A stretch of DNA of 50,290 bases, taken from contig JAGVHG010000150.1 in assembly GCA_020056715.1 (NCBI GenBank), positions 1-50,290 of the forward strand, in the 5' to 3' direction. The translations under genes were made by a program, and so were the position numbers. Positions 14,816 to 22,474 of the stretch are shown here, one piece after another. The first letter of the stretch is position 1; each line of letters begins with the position of its first letter. The stretch comes from Phycisphaerae bacterium (GTDB lineage: Bacteria > Planctomycetota > Phycisphaerae > UBA1845). The notes below the pieces were generated by a model. That model was not told where the DNA came from. It saw only the letters and a program-made list of their open reading frames with translations, and ran no database searches.

Positions 14816-16678
14816 TCAATTGAACTGGCGGAACCACTGATTGAGTGTGACGAGGTTCAGAAAGAACTGTGTCGGGCCGGAACGCCGCACGGCCCAAGCT
14901 TTGCCCCTTCGCATCAGGCCGGCAAGTGGACCGCCGCCGGGGCCGCCGTTGGGGCGAGCCTGCGAGCGCGCCGCGAGAATACAGGCGTACGCGGTCGCTT
15001 CGATAGCTGCGCGATCGACATAGTCGAACAGGCCGCTGTCCGTATCGAGCAACAGCTCCACAAGGCGTCGCTGCATAGGACCTTCCCTCTTGAGCAGTTT
15101 ACGCCAACGGATGCGGCTGTGAGTTGCAGCGTAAGGCACCACCATCACCTCCGGAGCAATGGCGTGCGTTGCTTGCCGCAGCAGTGCCTTGCCCACGCGA
15201 TCCTCGATTTTTAGACGCGCGCTAAGTTCGATCATTCGTTTGCTGAGTAGGGGACTACAGGCATCCATGTACAACCGAAAGAGAGCACGCGGACCGGTCA
15301 GAAGTCTCGGGACCCGCACCTGCCAATACAGCCGATCGTGCAGGTCCTGAGGGTGCGTATGACGCTCGGGCTCTGCGCCTTGTATCATTCTCTCGATGCA
15401 TGCCTCGTAGTCGGGTAGTGCCTCGCGGGCGAAGTCGCGCAGAAGGGGGAACCGCACCCGACGGGCGGGCGTGATGCCGATTGCAGTTACCGCATCTTCA
15501 ACTCGATTGACAGGCTCTTCTCCTCGGTAGCATTGATCACCGATCAGAAGCACATCAAAATGCCGCGCGATTTCGACGGCCAGAGGCTCGCGATCGGCAT
15601 AGGCGCCAAGGTGCCCGATCAGACCGTCGTTGATGAACACGACTCGTTCGAACTGCTCGGCAAGCTTCTCCACGTCCAGCGGCCACCGCAGATGCGTGGT
15701 TCGCGCGGAGCCGTTGATCGGACCTGTGGGGATTCCCAGCGCGTCGGCCAGGGCGCTGGCGGCATTTAGATCTCCATCCAGCTTTGGGTCGCGCTCATAA
15801 CTCCAGGTGACCAAGCTGACTTCCCGCCCAGTCTTGCGGGCGGCGGCCAACATGAGCCGACTGTCGACGCCGCCCGAGAACCCGATCGACGGACGTTGGA
15901 AGTGCCGCAGATGTCCCGCGAGGCTGTCAATCAACACGGCTTCGTACTCGTCCAGAGTCACGGCTTGTGCGCTTTGGCGGCCAAAGACAGGCGCCCAATA
16001 GCGGCTCAGCCGGCACCGGCCGCCTTGAACATCAAGTTGACGTGCAGGGCCGAGCAGCTGCGTGTTGCGCCAGTAGGTCAGCTCATCGAAGAGGTAGCTG
16101 TTGACCGCCATCGACAAGATCGAGGCGGGCATGACCGCACCGCGTAGCTCTGGGTCATGCAGGAAGCACTTCGGCGCGGGGCCGACTAGCAATCTGCCGT
16201 CCTCGCCCTGCCGGTAGGCCGCGTAGATCGGTCTTGAGCCTGCCGGGTCCGTACGCAGCCTGACGTGAGCACTCTGCGCAAGCGCATCCGGCGCATTGGG
16301 CAGATCGATCATCGCCGCCACGAAGGACCCGTCGAGATTCAAGCTGCCGTCGTCCAGGGACATACGGGCCAGCGTTGCCGCATGGTCTGAACGAGGCCCC
16401 AATTCACTGGGACCGGCGGTCAGGTATCCGTCGAGCACGACGATTCTGGTGTACTCGGCGCCGGGTTGGACGAATGCCAACGGCTTCCCACCCTCGCGGC
16501 GCCCGCGGTTCAGCCAACCCACCGCGAGCCCGGGCGATGTGTAAACTACCTCGATCCGCGTCGGCGCGTCTGGTATCTCGTGGAGAAGCGTGTCTGCGGC
16601 GCGCTGGAGAGCTGCGGATGCCGGGCCCGGTGTGTTGCGGCTCAGCGGAGCGTCAAACTGCGCGGCAAGTAGTATCAT
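14816..16678 (-). CDS. Asparagine-synthetase-like protein without the N-terminal catalytic cysteine
   Basis: 620 residues. The C-terminal half is an asparagine-synthase-type ATP-pyrophosphatase domain with the PP-loop SIGFSGGVDSRLM (SGGVDSR at 268-274), VSLVTWSYERDPKLDGDLNA, and a later RFPLLRDFAREALPDYEACI. The N-terminal half (residues 1-240) has the layout of a class II glutamine amidotransferase fold (LNLDGSFVAA, RTDPAGSRPIYAAYRQGEDG), but it begins MILLAAQF and lacks the Cys2 nucleophile that releases ammonia from glutamine. Relatives with this loss include beta-lactam synthetases and lasso-peptide cyclases, which use ATP to activate a carboxylate. No biosynthetic partners are nearby. 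Function is open. Confidence 0.75.
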   Translation of the reverse strand: MILLAAQFDAPLSRNTPGPASAALQRAADTLLHEIPDAPTRIEVVYTSPGLAVGWLNRGRREGGKPLAFVQPGAEYTRIVVLDGYLTAGPSELGPRSDHAATLARMSLDDGSLNLDGSFVAAMIDLPNAPDALAQSAHVRLRTDPAGSRPIYAAYRQGEDGRLLVGPAPKCFLHDPELRGAVMPASILSMAVNSYLFDELTYWRNTQLLGPARQLDVQGGRCRLSRYWAPVFGRQSAQAVTLDEYEAVLIDSLAGHLRHFQRPSIGFSGGVDSRLMLAAARKTGREVSLVTWSYERDPKLDGDLNAASALADALGIPTGPINGSARTTHLRWPLDVEKLAEQFERVVFINDGLIGHLGAYADREPLAVEIARHFDVLLIGDQCYRGEEPVNRVEDAVTAIGITPARRVRFPLLRDFAREALPDYEACIERMIQGAEPERHTHPQDLHDRLYWQVRVPRLLTGPRALFRLYMDACSPLLSKRMIELSARLKIEDRVGKALLRQATHAIAPEVMVVPYAATHSRIRWRKLLKREGPMQRRLVELLLDTDSGLFDYVDRAAIEATAYACILAARSQARPNGGPGGGPLAGLMRRGKAWAVRRSGPTQFFLNLVTLNQWFRQFN

Positions 16679-16704
16679 TAGGTGTACCTGTTGTTGACGG
16701 ATAA

Positions 16705-16843
16705 AAGAATCAGGGGGACACCATACTCATTTCACGACGGCCCTCTTCTTTCGGCCGGGTTTCCGTGGACCCAGGTGTCGGCCGAGTATCGCCTCCAAGC
16801 GTTTGTGAAAACGCTCAGTTGCCCACCGGTCACCCCGTGGCCT
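16705..16843 (-). pseudogene. C-terminal remnant of a RAYT (IS200-like REP-associated tyrosine transposase)
   Basis: On the minus strand a frame ends GDRWATERFHKRLEAILGRH then LGPRKPGRKKRAVVK and a stop at 16727-16729. Directly after the stop comes TATGGTGTCCCCCTGATTC. Tails of this kind, followed by a TATGGTGTCCCC motif, are what I recall for Y1-type RAYT genes. The rest of the frame upstream is not recognisable and the HUH active site is missing. Only a fragment remains. Confidence 0.45.
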
Positions 16844-17240
16844 CGCGATGCCGGAGCTGGCGGATTGTCTTCTACTCAGGGTCCGCCGACAGGTGTTTTG
16901 CCCAGCGAGGCACAAGCGTACCCGATAACCATCGCTTAGGTAAGTGAGTGTATATTTACTGTTTTGTCGTACGCGCAAACCGCATTTTAAGGGTAAAAAT
17001 GCAGATCGGGCAGGTTTGAGCATACCCGAAACGGTGCGCCGGCGCCGACAACCAACTGATTTTCTTGAGATCAATAGGGGTTCGAAACGGTCAACGCATA
17101 CCGTTCAACAAAAGACCGTGATCCGATCCCACTCGCCTGCGGCGGCGTTCGCCTCCTTGCTTACGCCGACCGCGTAGGGGGCGATATCCTCGCGGCTCCG
17201 CTCAAGGGCGTATCCGCTGACTGCGAGTGTTTTGGCCCAG
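16844..17240. other. Intergenic stretch with one hairpin repeat
   Basis: No supported gene. It contains hairpin copy R9 (17189-17223). The frame crossing 16844-17074 on the minus strand is an extension of the RAYT remnant without recognisable content. Confidence 0.4.
17189..17223 (+). repeat. Hairpin repeat copy R9 (imperfect stem)
   Basis: CTC, arm GCGGCTCCGC (17192-17201), loop TCAAGG (17202-17207), arm GCGTATCCGC (17208-17217), tail TGACTG. Eight of ten stem positions pair. It lies just 18 bp downstream of the stop of the small lipoprotein gene, which is on the other strand. Confidence 0.6.
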
Positions 17241-17447
17241 CTACTTGTCCAGTTCGCTGGAGAGCCAATCGCCGAAGCTGATGTTGTCATTCTGGGAATT
17301 GTCGAGCTGGTTCGTTATGTCCGTGACGCCCGCGAGGATGGCCTTCACCTCGGACGTGCTGCAACTGGACGCCAGAACCGTCCCGCCGGCGGCCACGACC
17401 AGCCCGACTCTCCACATGCCGCCCACCATTTGCTTTACTTTCTTCAT
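17241..17447 (-). CDS. Small putative lipoprotein of unknown function
   Basis: 68 residues from ATG 17447, preceded by AAGGAG at good spacing; a longer frame to 17558 lacks a ribosome site. The N-terminus MKKVKQMVGGMWRVGLVVAA followed by LASSC is a type II signal peptide with a plausible lipobox, so the mature protein would be a lipid-anchored peptide of about 42 residues. The mature part is polar (TSEVKAILAGVTDITNQLDN, FGDWLSSELDK). No family recognised. It could also be a plain exported peptide. Confidence 0.6.
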   Translation of the reverse strand: MKKVKQMVGGMWRVGLVVAAGGTVLASSCSTSEVKAILAGVTDITNQLDNSQNDNISFGDWLSSELDK

Positions 17448-17558
17448 TTCGCTCTTCTCCTTAACAACAACAATTCGGAAGTCCGTGAAATCCGTTCCGT
17501 CTTTCTTATCGGACAAACCACACGATGTCTCAATAAAATAACTGCCCACACTACCCAT

Positions 17559-17890
17559 GCCCCGTAAGTTATCGGATGATGAGTTGGAAACAGGGTGTTT
17601 TCAATACTGAGGGAGGCCGCTTTCCGCGGCACTTGACGGCTCCGCTGAAGAGCCGTACTCTGCCGCATGGATTTGGGGTAAGGCCCTGAATCCGAGCCTG
17701 TTGTGGCCCTTGGGGTGTATCCGACTGCGATTGGAAACGGGCGGTCGGGTAATGGGCGTTCCTCTTCGCGGCGGAACGCTCAGGCCTCGGCTGCGACACC
17801 GCCGCCGCGACCCTCTCATCGCTCGGCGCAATTAGTTTGTAGACACGTGGGCGGGGACTGTCGTTGTCTCGCCACGGAACGGAGAGAGAC
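17559..17890. other. Intergenic, small hairpins only
   Basis: Short hairpins such as GCCGCTTTCCGCGGC near 17620 and GACGGCTC..GAGCCGT near 17637-17655. No gene supported; the long minus-strand frame from here to 18690 is antisense to glmU. Confidence 0.4.
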
Positions 17891-17961
17891 TGCCCGGTGG
17901 TGTAACGGTAACACACCAGGTTTTGGTCCTGGTATTCCAGGTTCGAATCCTGGCCGGGTAA
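17891..17961 (+). tRNA. tRNA-Gln (TTG anticodon)
   Basis: Full cloverleaf: acceptor TGCCCGG pairs with CCGGGTA, D-arm GTGT/ACAC with loop AACGGTA, anticodon arm CCAGG/CCTGG with loop TTTTGGT (anticodon TTG), 4-nt variable loop TATT, T-arm CCAGG/CCTGG with loop TTCGAAT. A73 is the discriminator and CCA is not encoded. It lies about 65-90 bp before glmU. Confidence 0.96.
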
Positions 17962-18051
17962 TCGAAGAAGAGCGAAGATCGAAGTGCGAAGTCTGAACGT
18001 CGAGCACCGATCGTCTCTCGAAAGTTGTCTCGAACAAGACTCGGTGTTGCG

Positions 18052-19026
18052 TTGAATGAGGTTGCGGCGATCGTTCTGGCGGCGGGCAAGAGCACCCGCA
18101 TGATGAGCGACCTGCCCAAGGTTTTGCACGAGATTTGCGGGCGACCGATGCTCGCCTACGTGCTTAATGCGTGCCGGGCCGCGGGTGTCGACCGGCTGAT
18201 CGCGGTCGTCGGGCACGGCAAGGAGCAGGTGATCGAACACTTCGCTGAGGAACACGACGTGGTTTGGGTCGAGCAGGCCGAGCAACGCGGGACCGGCCAC
18301 GCGGTGTTGTGTTGCCGAGAAGCGTTGAAGGGCTTTACGGGATCGGTATTGGTGATTGCCGGCGATATGCCTTTGGTTCGTCGGGAAGCGCTGGAAGAAT
18401 TGATTGAGGCTCGTGAACAATCCGGCGACGCCCTGACGCTGGCGACGACGATGCTGGACGAACCCTCGGGTTACGGACGGATCGTGCGGGACTCGGCGGG
18501 GCGGTTGGAAGCGATCATCGAGAATCGGGACTGCAACGAAGTTCAGCGCGCGATCCACGAGGTGAATGTCAGTTACTATTGTTTCGACGCAGAGCGGTTG
18601 TTCACCGCGTTGAAGAAGGTCGAGCCGGAGGCGACGAAGGGCGAGTATTACCTGACGGACACGGTGCGGATTCTTCGAGCCGGCGGACACGGCGTTTCCG
18701 CTTTGGTGAAGGTCGCGTCGGAGGACGCTCTGGGTATTAACTCACGGATCGACCTGGCCGTGGTGGGTAGGGCCATGCAGGACCGGCTCCAACGGGCGTT
18801 GGTCGAGGAAGGCGTGACCATCGTCGATCCCGACAATACCTGGATCGAGGCCGACGTGTCGGTCGGCGCGGAAACGACGATCTACCCGTTTACGTTCATC
18901 GGGGCGGGTGCGACAATCGGAGAGCGGGGTCGGATCGGGCCTTTCGCGTGCGTGCGCGCGGGTGAGACGCTGGACGATGGGACGGTTGTCGGACCAAGTT
19001 CAATGAACGGAGTCGTGGAATCATGA
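18052..19026 (+). CDS. glmU: UDP-N-acetylglucosamine pyrophosphorylase, short GlmU lacking the acetyltransferase domain
   Basis: Makes UDP-GlcNAc from GlcNAc-1-phosphate and UTP for peptidoglycan and lipid A. The N-terminal domain is complete: NEVAAIVLAAGKSTRM (with G-x-G-T-R-like loop GKSTR), LPKVLHEICGRPML, EQRGTGHAV, IAGDMPLVRREAL, PSGYGRIVRD, VSYYCFDAERL and GEYYLTDTVRIL. After residue 240 there is only a short left-handed beta-helix stretch (TWIEADVSVGAE, GAGATIGERGRIGPF) ending at residue 324, against about 450 in full-length GlmU, so the acetyl-CoA site is missing. There is no ATG; TTG at 18052 matches the family's N-terminus, TTG 18025 is the alternative. It overlaps prs by 4 bp. Confidence 0.88.
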   Translation: MNEVAAIVLAAGKSTRMMSDLPKVLHEICGRPMLAYVLNACRAAGVDRLIAVVGHGKEQVIEHFAEEHDVVWVEQAEQRGTGHAVLCCREALKGFTGSVLVIAGDMPLVRREALEELIEAREQSGDALTLATTMLDEPSGYGRIVRDSAGRLEAIIENRDCNEVQRAIHEVNVSYYCFDAERLFTALKKVEPEATKGEYYLTDTVRILRAGGHGVSALVKVASEDALGINSRIDLAVVGRAMQDRLQRALVEEGVTIVDPDNTWIEADVSVGAETTIYPFTFIGAGATIGERGRIGPFACVRAGETLDDGTVVGPSSMNGVVES

Positions 19027-20000
19027 GCTGGGGCAGTCAGACATCGGCGGATCGCGACCCGAACGGCATCGTCATCTTCGGCGGTACGGCTAGCACCTCG
19101 CTGGCGGACAAAATCTGCAGCTACCTGGAACTAAAGCGCGGCCGCGCGACCGTAGGCCGGTTCCCCGACAATGAAACCCTGGTGAAGCTGGAGGAAGACG
19201 TCCGCGGCAAGGACTGTTTCGTGGTCCAGTCGACGTGCCCTCCGGTCAACGACAACCTGATGGAGTTACTAATCTTCATCGATTGCCTGCGCCGGGCGAG
19301 TGCGAAGCGGATCACGGCGGTCATCCCGTATTACGGATACGCGCGGCAGGATCGCAAGTCGGAGGGTCGTACGCCGATCACGGCCAAGCTGGTCGCCAAC
19401 ATGCTGACCAAGGCCGGTCTCAACCGCGTGGTGGCGATGAACCTCCATGCCGACCAGATTCAGGGCTTTTTTGACATTCCGGTGGACCATTTGACGGCTG
19501 CGCCGGTCCTTGCGCAACATTTTTTGGATCGACATCTGCGCGACGCCGTACTGGTGTCCCCGGACGTGGGGAACATTAAGTTTGGGAGCGATTTTGCTTC
19601 GCGGATCGGCGGAGAGTTGGCCGTGATCCACAAACGTAGGCTATCGGGCGACTCGATCGCGGCAGTGACGATCATCGGTAATGTGAAGGGCAAGACGGTG
19701 ATGATGTTCGATGACATGATCACTACGGCGGGCACGGTGAGCGAGGCCGCCAAACTGGTTCGTCAGCACGGGGCCGTGTCCATCTACGTCGCGGCAACCC
19801 ACGCGGTCTTCGCCGGTCAGGCCCTAGACCGCCTGCAGGAAGCGCAGTTCAACGAAATCGTGGTAACGGATACGATTCCGGCCGGGGCCGAGGCGGTGAA
19901 GCGGTTGCCGAACTTGACGGTGCTTTCGGTGGCGAGTCTGGTGGGCGAGGCGATTCGGCGTATTCATGAGCACCGATCCGTCAGTGCACTGTTTTGCTAG
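19023..20000 (+). CDS. prs: Ribose-phosphate pyrophosphokinase (PRPP synthetase)
   Basis: Transfers pyrophosphate from ATP to ribose-5-phosphate, giving PRPP for nucleotide, histidine and tryptophan synthesis. 325 residues, normal length. Motifs: GRFPDNETLVKL, VVQSTCPPVNDNLMELL, IPYYGYARQDRKSEGRTPIT (ATP and flexible-loop region), LHADQIQGFFDIPVDHL, VSPDVGNIKFGSDFA, HKRRL and the PRPP loop VMMFDDMITTAGT. Starts on the ATGA overlap with the glmU stop, so the two are translationally coupled. rplY follows after 27 bp. Confidence 0.96.
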   Translation: MSWGSQTSADRDPNGIVIFGGTASTSLADKICSYLELKRGRATVGRFPDNETLVKLEEDVRGKDCFVVQSTCPPVNDNLMELLIFIDCLRRASAKRITAVIPYYGYARQDRKSEGRTPITAKLVANMLTKAGLNRVVAMNLHADQIQGFFDIPVDHLTAAPVLAQHFLDRHLRDAVLVSPDVGNIKFGSDFASRIGGELAVIHKRRLSGDSIAAVTIIGNVKGKTVMMFDDMITTAGTVSEAAKLVRQHGAVSIYVAATHAVFAGQALDRLQEAQFNEIVVTDTIPAGAEAVKRLPNLTVLSVASLVGEAIRRIHEHRSVSALFC

Positions 20001-20027
20001 AGAATTTGCGGAGAAATCGGAACGAAT

Positions 20028-20735
20028 ATGGAAACATTGACCATTAAGGCTGAACCCCGCATGACATCCGGTACTCGGATTTCACGGGCCTTACGCGCCG
20101 CTGGTCGGCTGCCGGCGGTGATCTATGGACACGGCGAGGCGCCGGAGTCGGTGTCGCTGGCGCATCACGAGGTGGAAGTCGCTCTGGCCCACGGGGCGCG
20201 AACGTTGCAGGTGGACCTGAACGGGGGGGTCAAGCCGTACCTCATCAAGCAGGTTCAGTACGACCATCTTGGGACGAACCTGATCCATCTTGACCTGTCG
20301 CGGGTCGATTTACATGAGCGCGTAAAGGTACGCGTGGGCATTGAGCTGCGCGGCGTCCCCAAGGGGATTCACGATGGCGGCGTCCTCGATCAGCAGATGG
20401 CGCAGATCGAAGTCGAGTGTGTGGTGACGGAAATTCCAGACACCTTCCACCCCGTGGTGACCCATTTGGCCCTCGGCGACTCGCTTCTGGTGAAGGACTT
20501 GCAGCTTCCGCCGGGTGTGGTGGCAATGGCCGATTCCAACGAGCGTATTGCGACGGTGCGCCTGCTCGCGGTTGAGGTCGTCGCCCCGGTCGCGCCGATC
20601 GAGGGTGAAGCGGCAACCACGGCTGAGCCGGAGCGAATTGGACGAATTCGTAAGGACGACGAGGAGGTAGCGGCAGAGACCAAGAAACCGGAAGCCAAGA
20701 AGGCGGAGGCCAAGAAGCCGGACGCCAAGAAGTAG
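20028..20735 (+). CDS. rplY: 50S ribosomal protein L25 / general stress protein Ctc
   Basis: 235 residues, a CTC-type L25 with two domains. The N-terminal 5S rRNA-binding domain shows SRALRAAGRLPAVIYGHGEA, VSLAHHEVEVAL and VQYDHLGTNLIHLDLSRVD; the C-terminal beta domain (about 95-190) has VRVGIELRGVPKGIHDGGVL and LPPGVVAM. It ends in a charged tail of KKPEAKKAEAKKPDAKK repeats, probably unstructured. GGAG lies upstream of the ATG. It heads the usual rplY-pth pair. Confidence 0.94.
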   Translation: METLTIKAEPRMTSGTRISRALRAAGRLPAVIYGHGEAPESVSLAHHEVEVALAHGARTLQVDLNGGVKPYLIKQVQYDHLGTNLIHLDLSRVDLHERVKVRVGIELRGVPKGIHDGGVLDQQMAQIEVECVVTEIPDTFHPVVTHLALGDSLLVKDLQLPPGVVAMADSNERIATVRLLAVEVVAPVAPIEGEAATTAEPERIGRIRKDDEEVAAETKKPEAKKAEAKKPDAKK

Positions 20736-20753
20736 CCCCGTTGGATCGCTGCC

Positions 20754-21320
20754 GTGAAACTGATCGTCGGCCTCGGTAATGCCGGACCCGCCTACGTGGG
20801 TACCCGGCACAATGTGGGTTTCGAGGTCGTCGATGTGCTGGCAAGCCGCTGGCGCATCAGCCTCGCGGCGGAGAAGTTTCACGGCTGGTTCGGGCAAGGT
20901 GACGTAGGCGGCGAGCGTGTTGCTCTGTTAAAGCCGACGACGCTGATGAACCGCAGCGGTCAGGCGGTGGTCGCGGCCGGGCAGTTCTATAAGCTGGGCC
21001 TTACGGACTTGCTGATCATCGCCGACGACTTGGCCTTGCCCGTCGGGCGATTGAGGATGCGGGCCGGCGGATCGTCGGGCAGTCACAAGGGCCTGCAGGA
21101 CATTATCGATCGAGTCGCCGACGATGAGTGGTGTCGGTTGCGGATCGGGATCGGCGAGGCGCTCGGCGATGCCGCCGGATATGTGCTCGGTCGGTTCGAT
21201 AAGACCGAGCTGGAGATGATTGAGCGGGCGGCACAGCGGGCCGCTGATGCTGTTGAGTGTTGGATTGAAAAAGGCCCGGAGTTGACCATGACCCGTTTCA
21301 ATTTTGACCCGCCGGCGTAG
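20754..21320 (+). CDS. pth: Peptidyl-tRNA hydrolase
   Basis: Frees tRNA from peptidyl-tRNA released by stalled ribosomes. 188 residues, normal length, with a GTG start. KLIVGLGNAGPAYVGTRHNVGF contains the conserved Asn and the catalytic His (RHNVGF, His22), followed by KPTTLMNRSGQAV, LLIIADDLALPVGRLRMR (catalytic Asp in DD), GSSGSHKGLQDII and RLRIGIGE. It follows rplY by 18 bp and precedes rpsF. Confidence 0.95.
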   Translation: MKLIVGLGNAGPAYVGTRHNVGFEVVDVLASRWRISLAAEKFHGWFGQGDVGGERVALLKPTTLMNRSGQAVVAAGQFYKLGLTDLLIIADDLALPVGRLRMRAGGSSGSHKGLQDIIDRVADDEWCRLRIGIGEALGDAAGYVLGRFDKTELEMIERAAQRAADAVECWIEKGPELTMTRFNFDPPA

Positions 21321-21375
21321 TTGCGGGGGATGTGAGGCGGCTGGGGCGTGCGACAGGGTTAGGAGATTAACGACC

Positions 21376-21888
21376 TTGAACCAATATGAAGCGATGTTTG
21401 TATTTGATCCGACTTTCGGGGCTACCTTCGAAAACTGCGAGACCGAAATCCGCCGGTTGATGACCCGCGCGGAGGCGGAGATCCTTCTCTGCCAGCGGTG
21501 GGATGAGCGGCGGCTTGCGTATAAGATCAAGGGGCGAAAACGCGGGGTATACGTGCTGGTGTATTTCAAGGCCCCGACCGACAAGATCACTCCGCTGGAG
21601 CGGGACGCCCAGCTTTCGGAGCAGATCCTTCGACTGCTGGTGCTTCGGGCCGACGATATGACGCTGGAAATGATGCAACAGGCGGCCGCTGCTCGCGCCG
21701 AAAGTCCGGAATCTGAGCGCGGCGATGGCGACAACTGGAGCGACCGGGGGCCGTCGAGGAACCGCTATCCCGATAGCCGCGACCGTGGAGCGGTCGAAAC
21801 CGAACATGCGGCGGCCAAACGACGAAAAAGCCCGCCGAAACAAGCTGACGAGGCCGTGACTGAGGCGGGGGCGAAGGTCGTCGAATAG
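21376..21888 (+). CDS. rpsF: 30S ribosomal protein S6
   Basis: 170 residues from TTG 21376, which is 10 nt after AGGAG and gives the standard N-terminus NQYEAMFVFDP. The first 100 residues are the S6 fold (RWDERRLAYKIKGRKRGVYV, VYFKAP, LSEQILRLLVLRADD). A long hydrophilic C-terminal extension rich in Arg, Glu and Ser (about residues 105-170) goes beyond the usual S6 length and is probably disordered. It binds 16S rRNA with S18. Next gene is ssb, the usual order rpsF-ssb; rpsR is not between them. Confidence 0.93.
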   Translation: MNQYEAMFVFDPTFGATFENCETEIRRLMTRAEAEILLCQRWDERRLAYKIKGRKRGVYVLVYFKAPTDKITPLERDAQLSEQILRLLVLRADDMTLEMMQQAAAARAESPESERGDGDNWSDRGPSRNRYPDSRDRGAVETEHAAAKRRKSPPKQADEAVTEAGAKVVE

Positions 21889-21958
21889 AAACGCCGAAAC
21901 AGGGAAACGCCGAAAAGCCGAAACGGTGAGGCGCGGATTCGAGATCGGAGGAGATGAC

Positions 21959-22393
21959 GTGTCGAGTTTTAATCGGATCATACTAGTCGGGAACCTGACG
22001 CGCGATCCACAGCTCAGCTACACGCCCGCGAACTTGGCGGTTTGTAAGTTTGGGATCGCCACCAACCACAAATGGAAGGAACGCGAAGAGACCTGTTTTG
22101 TGGACTGTACGGTCTTCGGGAAGGCTGCGGAGACTTTCAACCAGTATATGACTAAGGGACGAAGCGTACTGGTGGAGGGTCGCTTGCAATTTCAGCAGTG
22201 GACTACGCCGGAAGGTGACAAGCGAAGTAAACATGCGGTGGTGGTCGAGAACTTCACCTTCCTCGGCAGTCGCGGAGATGACGCCGGCGGACGCGTAGGA
22301 GAGACGAACGCGGCGGCTGTACCGGCGACGGCCGGGGTGAGTGGAGGCGGTTACGAGGCGCCGCCGCCGACCGGCGACGAGATCCCGTTTTAG
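21959..22393 (+). CDS. ssb: Single-stranded DNA-binding protein
   Basis: 144 residues from GTG 21959, preceded by GGAGGAG. Binds and protects single-stranded DNA during replication and repair. OB-fold motifs: FNRIILVGNLTRDPQLSYTP, VCKFGIATNHKW, CFVDCTVFGKAAETFNQYMT, KGRSVLVEGRLQFQQWTTPE. A glycine-rich linker leads to the acidic tip GDEIPF, the docking site for partner proteins. The frame is open upstream to 21926 but the GTG has the ribosome site. Confidence 0.95.
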   Translation: MSSFNRIILVGNLTRDPQLSYTPANLAVCKFGIATNHKWKEREETCFVDCTVFGKAAETFNQYMTKGRSVLVEGRLQFQQWTTPEGDKRSKHAVVVENFTFLGSRGDDAGGRVGETNAAAVPATAGVSGGGYEAPPPTGDEIPF

Positions 22394-22400
22394 AATCACT

Positions 22401-22423
22401 CCCTCTCTCTTCCAGGGAGAGGG
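22401..22423. repeat. CCCTCTC / GAGAGGG hairpin
   Basis: CCCTCTC (22401-22407) pairs with GAGAGGG (22417-22423) between ssb and rplI; GTTGGGGTGAGAG follows. A longer version lies at 40142-40165. There is no T-run, so it is more likely a dispersed palindrome than a terminator. Confidence 0.5.
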
Positions 22424-22474
22424 TTGGGGTGAGAGTTCAAACGCGACGATTGGCGAAAGGTAGATAGACGGACC

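Noticed and set aside
17569-18690. Minus-strand open frame (373 codons) across tRNA-Gln and glmU
   Set aside because: It would read through a tRNA gene and antisense to GlmU; a shadow.
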